A stretch of 7,239 nucleotides of DNA from JBDREW01 sp043819385 (GTDB lineage: Bacteria; Patescibacteriota; Minisyncoccia; Minisyncoccales; GWA2-38-27): NCBI GenBank assembly GCA_043819385.1, contig JBDREW010000038.1:1-7239 (forward strand), in the 5' to 3' direction. Of this stretch, positions 5,244 through 7,239 are shown piece by piece. Within the stretch, counting starts at the first letter, position 1, and each line of letters opens with the position of its first letter. The translations under genes were made by a program, and so were the position numbers. The notes beneath the pieces are model-generated. The model ran no database searches. It was not told the origin of the DNA and was given only the letters and a program-made list of their open reading frames with translations.

Positions 5244-5260
5244 ATAAAGCATCTTTTTTT
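5232..5260 (+). terminator. Intrinsic terminator of the tRNA-Glu/small-ORF unit
   Basis: AAAGATGCTT (5232-5241) pairs perfectly with AAGCATCTTT (5247-5256) around a five-base loop, and the stem runs into a T-rich tract to 5260. The TAA stop of the 65-aa ORF lies at the stem-loop junction. Confidence 0.9.
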
Positions 5261-5272
5261 ATTAAAAAGTTT

Positions 5273-5483
5273 TGGAATAGGGGAGGGAAAAGTTGGGGAT
5301 AGGTCGGACCTCTTTTTGAGAGGGAGAGGAATAAAAAAATCAAAAATCAAAAATCAAAAATTAAAATGAGAAAGGAGGGAAAGATAGGGAAAGTCAGATT
5401 TTTAAAAGTTATGAGTTATAAGTTCCAAGTTATAAGTTCCAAGTTATAAGTTTTGATAGTAGAGGTCCGACCTTGGGAGAGGG
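5273..5483. repeat. Dispersed palindromic repeat, copy B (complete form with inverted ends)
   Basis: No gene is seen here. AGGTCGGACCTCT at 5301-5313 and its exact complement AGAGGTCCGACCT at 5461-5473 bound a segment of 173 bp. Each end is also itself palindromic (AGGTC-G-GACCT). Between them are GAGAGGGAGAGG, three AAAATCA-type repeats, a block GAGAAAGGAGGGAAAGATAG and a 14-bp tandem repeat. Bases 5301-5346 match 7025-7070 with one difference, and 5349-5424 match 7099-7174 exactly. The left flank TGGAATAGGGGAGGGAAAAG (5273-5292) also resembles 6961-6980. The structure resembles a miniature inverted-repeat element; no target duplication or transposase was found. Confidence 0.75.
5415..5452 (+). 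repeat. 14-bp tandem repeat, 2.7 copies
   Basis: The unit GTTATAAGTTCCAA occurs at 5415-5428 and 5429-5442, followed by GTTATAAGTT to 5452. The related copy near 7165-7174 has only one GTTATAAGTT, so the array has expanded or contracted since the copies diverged. Confidence 0.85.
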
Positions 5484-5524
5484 ATGGTTGAAAAAGTTTT
5501 AGATTAAGAGTAGGATAAAATATG

Positions 5525-5571
5525 TTCTTAAAGTGTCCTTAAGATGCTTTAAGAATATAAGTACTTTAAAA
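5525..5571 (+). promoter_or_regulatory. Candidate operator/promoter region of fabF
   Basis: TTCTTAAAG (5525-5533) and CTTTAAGAA (5547-5555) are exact inverted repeats, 13 bases apart, with a CTTAAG palindrome (5538-5543) between. A further AAGTACTT palindrome lies at 5559-5566. The stacked CTTAAAG-type motifs look like a repressor site, possibly for a lipid-responsive regulator. TATAAG at 5556-5561 could be a -10 element but has no convincing -35. It does not match the FapR or FabT consensus well enough to name a regulator. Confidence 0.35.
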
Positions 5572-5587
5572 ATTAATTTTGTTAGGC

Positions 5588-5613
5588 AATTCCGTTTTTA
5601 TTTTAACGGGATT
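5588..5613 (+). promoter_or_regulatory. Hairpin in the fabF leader
   Basis: AATTCCGTT (5588-5596) can pair with AACGGGATT (5605-5613) over nine positions including one G-T, with an eight-base T-rich loop. It ends about 25 bases before the fabF ATG and 13 bases before the Shine-Dalgarno region. It is not followed by a T run, so a terminator is unlikely; the function is unknown. Confidence 0.35.
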
Positions 5614-5638
5614 AGAGAAACACAGGAAAGGACTTGAA

Positions 5639-6910
5639 ATGAGAAGAAGAGTTGTTATTACTGGAATGGGAGCGGTTACTCCTTTGGGAAATGATGTTCC
5701 AAATACATGGAAAAGATTAATAAGTGGAAAATCAGGAATTAGCGAGCTTACTCGTTTTAATCTTGATGATTATGGTAAACAGGAGAATGTTCAGAAAATT
5801 GCTGGCGAAGTGAGAAAATTTAATTTGGAAAATTGGGGAGTAAGTCACCATATAGAAATAGAAAAAATTCAATTGAATGTTAAACGAATGGATCTTTTCG
5901 TCCAGTATGCTTTAGCAGCTGCTATAGAAGCAGTTGATGACGCTCAATTAGATTTGAAAAAAGAAAATTTGAAAAAAATTGGAGTTGAGATAGGATGTGC
6001 TTTTGCAGGTGCTACTACTTGGGAAGAACAGCATATTCGTCTTCTTAAAAAAGGATCAAGAAGAGTTTCAGCATTTTTTATTCCAATGGTTTTGGCTAAT
6101 ATGGTTTCTGGTAATTTAAGTATTTATTTTGGAACAAAAGGACCGAATCTTGTTATGTGTACTGCTTGTGCTGCTGCATCTCATGCTATTGGTGAAGCAT
6201 TTTTGAAAATCAGATATGGCATGGTAAATATAATGATTACTGGGGGAACTCAGGCCGTATTAAGGCCGTTAGCTTTTAGTGGTTTTAATAATATGAGAGC
6301 TCTTTCGCATAACAATGATAATCCAGAAAAAGCAAGTAGACCTTTTGATTTAAATCGTGATGGACTTGTTATGGCTGAAGGAGCTGGTATTTTAGTTTTA
6401 GAAGAATTAAAACATGCAGAAAAAAGAAAAGCTAAGATTTATGGAGAATTGATTGGCTTTGGGATGAATTCAGATGCTTGTAGTATTGTTAATCCTTGTG
6501 TTGAGGGTCCGGCTGAATGTATGAGAATAGCACTTAGAGATGCTAGAATAAGATTAATGGATATTGATTATATTAATGCTCATGGAACTTCTACTCAAAT
6601 AGGAGATATCAATGAAGCAAAATCAATTAGAGAAGTTTTTCAAACTTTTGCTGATTATTTCTATGTGGGCTCAACTAAATCTGCCACAGGTCATATGTTT
6701 GGTGCGGGTGGAGCAGTAGAAGCGATTTTTTGTATTTTAGCACTTAGAAATGGAATTATTCCTCCAATGATAAATTTGGAAAATCCTGATCCAGAATGTG
6801 ATTTAAAGTTTGCTCCTAAGAAAGCAGTAAAAATAGATATAGTACATGCCCTTTCAAATTCTTTCGGATTTGGAGGAACAAATGCTTGTCTTGCATTTAA
6901 AAAATACTGA
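5639..6910 (+). CDS. fabF: Beta-ketoacyl-[acyl-carrier-protein] synthase II (KAS II)
   Basis: FabF condenses malonyl-ACP with an acyl-ACP, extending fatty acids by two carbons in the cytoplasm. The 423-aa protein has the thiolase-fold landmarks: RRRVVITGMGAVTPLG at the N-terminus, catalytic Cys177 in CTACAAASHAIGEA, RPFDLNRDGLVMAEGAG, His315 in NAHGTST, Lys347 and His352 in KSATGHMFGAGG, and C-terminal NSFGFGGTNA. The Cys-His-His set is intact, so it should be active in decarboxylative condensation. I chose ATG 5639 because AAAGGA (5627-5632) lies six bases upstream and homology begins at MRRRVV; an in-frame TTG at 5579 would add 20 residues unlike the family. Usual FabF is about 410 aa; some extra residues lie before the catalytic Cys. 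No acpP, fabG, fabD or fabH is adjacent. A role in a polyketide-like pathway cannot be excluded. Confidence 0.94.
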   Translation: MRRRVVITGMGAVTPLGNDVPNTWKRLISGKSGISELTRFNLDDYGKQENVQKIAGEVRKFNLENWGVSHHIEIEKIQLNVKRMDLFVQYALAAAIEAVDDAQLDLKKENLKKIGVEIGCAFAGATTWEEQHIRLLKKGSRRVSAFFIPMVLANMVSGNLSIYFGTKGPNLVMCTACAAASHAIGEAFLKIRYGMVNIMITGGTQAVLRPLAFSGFNNMRALSHNNDNPEKASRPFDLNRDGLVMAEGAGILVLEELKHAEKRKAKIYGELIGFGMNSDACSIVNPCVEGPAECMRIALRDARIRLMDIDYINAHGTSTQIGDINEAKSIREVFQTFADYFYVGSTKSATGHMFGAGGAVEAIFCILALRNGIIPPMINLENPDPECDLKFAPKKAVKIDIVHALSNSFGFGGTNACLAFKKY

Positions 6911-6927
6911 AAAAAAGAATGACAAAC

Positions 6928-6956
6928 AGAGGGTAAAATATTACCCTCTTTTTTTA
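6928..6956 (+). terminator. Intrinsic terminator of fabF
   Basis: AGAGGGTAA (6928-6936) pairs with TTACCCTCT (6941-6949) around an AATA loop, followed by a run of T to 6956. It lies 18 bases after the fabF stop, so fabF is probably a single-gene transcript. Confidence 0.92.
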
Positions 6957-6960
6957 TTAG

Positions 6961-7174
6961 TGGAATAAGAGAATGAAAAGGGAAAGGGAAAGGGGAAGGA
7001 GAAGGAGAATGAGAAGCTGGAAAGAGGTCGGACCTCTCTTTGAGAGGGAGAGGAATAAAAAAATCAAAAAAATAAAACAAAAACTAAAATGACAAATTAA
7101 AAATCAAAAATTAAAATGAGAAAGGAGGGAAAGATAGGGAAAGTCAGATTTTTAAAAGTTATGAGTTATAAGTT
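6961..7174. repeat. Dispersed palindromic repeat, copy C (right end missing)
   Basis: No gene is seen between the fabF terminator and the window end. TGGAATAAGAGAATGAAAAG (6961-6980) resembles 5273-5292. A purine-only run of 35 bases fills 6975-7009. The palindromic end AGGTC-G-GACCT is at 7025-7035, and 7025-7070 matches 5301-5346 with one difference. The stretch 7099-7174 is identical to 5349-5424. Compared with copy B there are 26 extra A-rich bases between these blocks, and the right terminal repeat AGAGGTCCGACCT is absent, so the copy is degenerate or truncated. Confidence 0.75.
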
Positions 7175-7200
7175 TTAATTGATTGTCCCCATATTTGATT

Positions 7201-7228
7201 TTGAAAAACTTTCAGAACAAGGTAAAAT
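7201..7228 (+). promoter_or_regulatory. Probable promoter of a gene beyond the window
   Basis: TTGAAA (7201-7206) and TAAAAT (7223-7228) are 16 bp apart. Transcription would start close to the window edge, so the target gene is not visible. The AT-rich context makes chance matches likely. Confidence 0.4.
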
Positions 7229-7239
7229 AAAAGAATGAC

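Noticed and set aside
5415..5452. CRISPR-like array of short repeats
   Set aside because: The 14-bp units are directly adjacent with no unique spacers, and there are no cas genes.
5579..5638. Upstream TTG start for fabF
   Set aside because: It adds 20 residues without family similarity, lacks a Shine-Dalgarno, and covers a leader hairpin; ATG 5639 has AAAGGA at good spacing.
1007..6910. UGA-recoded genetic code (Gracilibacteria/Absconditabacteria type)
   Set aside because: mraZ and fabF both end naturally at TGA at family-typical lengths, and Trp is encoded by TGG in all the genes.
6691..7080. 129-aa open frame on the minus strand
   Set aside because: It overlaps the conserved fabF end, the terminator and the repeat; its Pro/Ser/Phe-rich start is the complement of the purine tract.

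Overview
The window is strongly AT-rich and every recognisable gene is on the + strand. It combines a compact mraZ-rsmH-small membrane protein-ftsI division cluster with very short gene spacing, several genes lacking a Shine-Dalgarno sequence, and intergenic regions filled with A-rich 'AAAATCA' runs and small palindromic repeats. I infer a Candidate Phyla Radiation (Patescibacteria, Parcubacteria-like) genome. This is an inference from style and gene layout; no taxonomic marker settles it. TGA acts as a stop (mraZ and fabF end in it), so the UGA-recoded lineages are unlikely.

Region 1 (1-750) is a scar of transposition. It holds the last 38 codons of a DDE transposase and a probable insertion-sequence end near base 140. 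Next comes an open frame without a start codon, which looks like the 3' part of a secreted or lipoprotein-type gene (LppX/LolA-like) cut by the insertion. A near-perfect 31-nt palindrome closes this region.

Region 2 (750-4382) is the division and cell-wall cluster. An AT-rich leader carries a good promoter, three 10-bp-spaced MraZ boxes just downstream of the -10 element, and three same-orientation DnaA-box-like 9-mers (two perfect). Then follow mraZ (regulator), rsmH (16S rRNA m4C1402 methyltransferase), a one-TM FtsL/DivIC-like protein and ftsI (septal transpeptidase). The usual continuation (mraY, murD, ftsW) is absent.

Region 3 (4383-5260) holds a repeat element, a tRNA-Glu(CUC), and two small ORFs with strong Shine-Dalgarno sites (an unrecognised 120-aa protein and a 65-aa single-TM protein), ending in an intrinsic terminator. 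They may form one mixed tRNA/mRNA transcript.

Region 4 (5261-7239) holds fabF, with intact condensing-enzyme catalytic residues, its own terminator, and a related repeat block on each side. The two blocks share an exact 76-bp direct repeat. The window ends with a likely promoter for a gene beyond it.

The most unusual material is non-coding. There are three related copies of a palindromic element with GGTC-N-GACC ends in the 3' flanks of the transcription units. There is also an origin-like or DnaA-responsive leader in front of mraZ. I found no defence system, CRISPR array or clearly new multi-gene system.
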